Source of the DNA: a virus
IMG/VR virus record: IMGVR_UViG_3300047380_000845
Location: 1-32,014 of that record
Length of the DNA stretch: 32,014 nt
Reading direction: 5' to 3' (one strand)
Part shown: positions 30,145-32,014 of the stretch, in pieces
How the letters are laid out: every line of letters begins with the position of its first letter
How positions within the stretch are numbered: the stretch's first letter is position 1
Made by a program: the position numbers and the translations under genes
Notes under the pieces: model-generated
What the model saw: the letters and a program-made list of their open reading frames with translations, nothing else
Databases searched by the model: none
Told to the model about the DNA's origin: nothing

Positions 30145-30511
30145 GTGTTGGTGCTTCCCAGCCTTCCGGCTTAATTAGATCTGGTAGTCCGAGAGGATTA
30201 GGACGTGACTCTTTCACACCAACCTCTTTAGACATATTTGCTTTATGAACACGATCCCATGCTGTATGAGCATCTACGCCAAACGCGTCTAGTGTACCAA
30301 TCGCAACGACACACAGATCGATAAGGCCATCAACGATTTCATCCGCATCTTTCAAGCCAGTTGCTTTAAACGTTTCTTCGTATTCTTCTTTCAAGAACGC
30401 TACTCGAAAATGCAGAAGCTGTTCTAGTTTGTCAGGGTTATTCTTAACCCATTCTTGCACACCATATTTAGTATGCATTTCAGCGATATCCGCTACCCAG
30501 TTAGTACTCAT
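30110..30511 (-). CDS. MazG-like nucleotide pyrophosphohydrolase
   Basis: HFRVAFLKEEYEET (34-47) with Glu42, Glu43 and Glu46, and DEIVDGLIDLCVVA (57-70) with Glu58 and Asp61, form the EExxE...ExxD metal site of all-alpha NTP pyrophosphatases. FGVDAHTAWDRVHKANMSK is typical of the phage HisE/MazG-like group. It would hydrolyse a nucleoside triphosphate to the monophosphate. In an organism making hydroxymethylcytosine DNA, a dCTP-removing enzyme is needed (T4 gp56); this is one candidate, as is the gene at 26.5 kb. The start overlaps the Sm-like gene stop by one base. Confidence 0.8.
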   Translation of the reverse strand: MSTNWVADIAEMHTKYGVQEWVKNNPDKLEQLLHFRVAFLKEEYEETFKATGLKDADEIVDGLIDLCVVAIGTLDAFGVDAHTAWDRVHKANMSKEVGVKESRPNPLGLPDLIKPEGWEAPTHVDNLGKLNDI

Positions 30512-30798
30512 TATACAATAATTCCTTGCTTTTTTGGGGTAATAAGTTTAGATGGATTTGCCATTTCTTTTACTTGAGCCGCAAGCTCAGGTACCGGGTC
30601 TACTTGGAATACAACAAAATTATTACTAATGTTGACACCATCCTTTGCATTGGTATACGGTGCAAATGGCATAAATCCAATTTTACCTTCACCTGCCGGA
30701 ATGAGCAAATGTCCATTTTTAATTGTGATACTATTATCACGCTCGGCGGTAACTTCACCTACGATTTCTTCACCGCTTGATAGTCTTACTAATTTCAT
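30511..30798 (-). CDS. Sm-like beta-barrel protein (95 aa)
   Basis: ATG at 30798 is used rather than 30810 because GGAGAAG, part of the longer frame, forms its ribosome site six bases upstream. MKLVRLSSGEEIVGEVTAERDNSITIKNGHLLIP is the strand pattern of Sm/LSm folds (GEEIVGEV, then ITIKNG). The C-terminus is helical with a basic end. Such proteins are common and uncharacterised in marine T4-like phages. RNA binding is possible from the fold. It is the first gene after the promoter at 30822-30850. Confidence 0.7.
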   Translation of the reverse strand: MKLVRLSSGEEIVGEVTAERDNSITIKNGHLLIPAGEGKIGFMPFAPYTNAKDGVNISNNFVVFQVDPVPELAAQVKEMANPSKLITPKKQGIIV

Positions 30799-30821
30799 AT
30801 TCTTCTCCATTTTGTAGTGCT

Positions 30822-30850
30822 ATTATAACACAGTTTGATAGTAATGTACA
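30822..30850 (-). promoter_or_regulatory. Sigma70-like promoter for the Sm-like/MazG/PrimPol operon
   Basis: Minus strand: A-rich tract, TGTACA (30845-30850), 17 bases, TATAAT (30822-30827). It is located 13 bases downstream of the DNA polymerase stop and 23 bases upstream of the Sm-like ATG. Five matching copies exist in the window. Confidence 0.84.
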
Positions 30851-30863
30851 TACTTTTTTTTGC

Positions 30864-32014
30864 TTAACCGAAAAAATCTTCAAGGGTTGCCCGTTCTTCG
30901 GCGGACCATCCTATGGAAGCAAGGATTGGTTCGATAGGTCCTAAGAAAGTCTTTTCGAATTGAGTATCGTAATCTATGTATTTTTCCAGATTGAATTCTA
31001 CTGGAAGATACTGAGAAAAAGCAATCACGTTCTCTTGGATTGGATTAGGCTTTTTCATATAGATGAATTTTACTTTATCACCATTTGTAATCTCCGGGTA
31101 TTTACGAGACAGCCCATGGTCTTTTACCAGTTTGTTGAATAACAGTGACCCGCGAACATGTATCGGAGTACCTTTTTTGTAAATCGTCTGGCGATTGGAA
31201 TAGTCTCTTACCTTTGATACACCACGTGGGAATGCGATATCATGTGGAGGTAACGTTTTGAAATACTCACGGAATGTTTGAATTGCTCTTTGTGTATTAC
31301 CTTCTGAACCGGATATGATTACCTTGAATAGTTCTTTCAGGGCTTCACGGCACGGGGCAGGAGTAGAAGACTTGATGGCTTCAATACCCATAATCTTGAG
31401 TTTGGGTTCGGCATAACGTACGCCTTCGTTATCATGAACATTTAGGATGTATCGTTTCTTTGCAGTCCAGATAGCACGGTCAGTAATAGCCTCGCGCTTC
31501 ATAACCATTCGGTCTTCAATACCACCCATCATTTTGAACAACTCATCATAGGCAGAGGAAAGTACCGGCTCGAGCTTTTCACTGGATACCGTATCTAAGA
31601 AGTCAATAGGATTTTTAGGTTGTACTGCTTCTACCAAAGGACCTAGGTTGACATACAACGAATCGGTATCAATGGCAACCACATAATCCATTTTGGTTTT
31701 AAGAACAGAATTGAGGTACAGATTAATTGCACGTTCGGCCCAGCGAATAGTAAGTTGGCCAGACAGTGTAATTGCCTCGGCAATACGTTGATCAAAGTAT
31801 CTGAAGTATCGGTTACCTAGCGCACCATAAAGTGAGTTGAGCAAAATCTTGATGGCCATCTGTTGGTTTTCAGCGATGGCAATCTTACGTTCGATATTGT
31901 ATAACTCTTGTTTGTCACTTTTATCGACGAGTTCTTTAGCCTTTTGAGCCTGAATCATTTCTTTCTTAACGCCGACACGTTCACTATACATCTCATCGAT
32001 AAGGGTAGGTAATG
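30864..32014 (-). CDS. 43: DNA polymerase, family B, T4 gp43-like (C-terminal part; cut by window edge)
   Basis: The frame is open through base 32014 (the codons before ATG 31991 read LPTLIDE), so the true start lies outside. KILLNSLYGALGNRYFRYFD is palm/fingers motif B, AIDTDSLYV is motif C with the catalytic Asp pair, and KAKKRY-like TAKKRYILNVHD and KIMGIEAIKSSTP follow T4 gp43. The terminal LEDFFG resembles T4's C-terminal LDFLFG, which docks on the sliding clamp gp45. Replicates the phage genome with gp41, UvsX and other replisome parts. The exonuclease domain would be upstream, outside the window. Confidence 0.96.
   Translation of the reverse strand, partial: LPTLIDEMYSERVGVKKEMIQAQKAKELVDKSDKQELYNIERKIAIAENQQMAIKILLNSLYGALGNRYFRYFDQRIAEAITLSGQLTIRWAERAINLYLNSVLKTKMDYVVAIDTDSLYVNLGPLVEAVQPKNPIDFLDTVSSEKLEPVLSSAYDELFKMMGGIEDRMVMKREAITDRAIWTAKKRYILNVHDNEGVRYAEPKLKIMGIEAIKSSTPAPCREALKELFKVIISGSEGNTQRAIQTFREYFKTLPPHDIAFPRGVSKVRDYSNRQTIYKKGTPIHVRGSLLFNKLVKDHGLSRKYPEITNGDKVKFIYMKKPNPIQENVIAFSQYLPVEFNLEKYIDYDTQFEKTFLGPIEPILASIGWSAEERATLEDFFG

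Noticed and set aside
1-32014. tRNA genes, CRISPR arrays, insertion sequences or introns
   Set aside because: No cloverleaf-like stretches in the short intergenic gaps, no regularly spaced repeats, no transposase, and nrdB and the other T4-like genes read through without introns.

Overview
The window is a compact, one-directional block of a T4-like tailed phage (myovirus) genome. Every credible gene lies on the minus strand, so transcription runs from right (32014) to left (1). Genes abut or overlap by 1-30 bases (many ATGA and TAATG junctions) and the DNA is AT-rich. The identification rests on T4-type replication proteins in T4 order: family B DNA polymerase (gp43), dCMP hydroxymethylase (gp42), UvsX, a gp40-position protein and gp41 helicase. 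Class Ia ribonucleotide reductase, FAD-dependent thymidylate synthase (ThyX) and a SleB-type hydrolase recall marine T4-like phages. An alphaproteobacterial or other marine host is a guess only.

Layout in transcription order. 32.0-26.5 kb: DNA polymerase C-terminus, an Sm-like protein, a MazG-like pyrophosphohydrolase, a PrimPol-like protein, small membrane proteins, a 2OG-Fe(II) oxygenase, a secreted SleB-type endolysin and a dNTP diphosphohydrolase. 26.5-21.2 kb: dCMP hydroxymethylase, dCMP deaminase, then a four-gene cassette (SGNH-like protein, fold-type II PLP enzyme, serine hydroxymethyltransferase, and a helical protein resembling DNA-hypermodification transferases). The cassette sits between 42 and uvsX, where T4 keeps its hydroxymethylcytosine glucosyltransferase. 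21.1-16.0 kb: UvsX, gp40-like protein, helicase, ThyX and small proteins. 16.0-7.4 kb: opened by an exact T4-type late promoter (TATAAATA), a series of proteins of which many start with a short segment resembling the T4 capsid-targeting sequence (M..FK.Y(L/I).E). They include ligase-like, kinase-like and nucleotidyltransferase-like enzymes. 7.4-4.7 kb: conserved unknowns, an overlapping inner/outer spanin pair, and a class 3 lipase. 4.7 kb to the left end: NrdA, NrdB, glutaredoxin, a zinc-ribbon miniprotein, a GIY-YIG protein and the start of a class II aldolase.

Six near-identical sigma70-like promoters (TGTACA, exactly 17 bases, TATAAT, with an A-rich upstream tract) precede nrdA, the 120-aa gene at 17.3 kb, uvsX, the dNTP diphosphohydrolase, the endolysin and the Sm-like gene. 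The nucleotide genes fit one scheme. ThyX and gp42 both use methylene-tetrahydrofolate and release tetrahydrofolate, which the phage serine hydroxymethyltransferase can recharge from serine. Ribonucleotide reductase and glutaredoxin supply deoxynucleotides. Most interesting are the cassette at 21.2-25.2 kb (possible new cytosine hypermodification) and the run of candidate virion-packaged enzymes at 7.8-16 kb.
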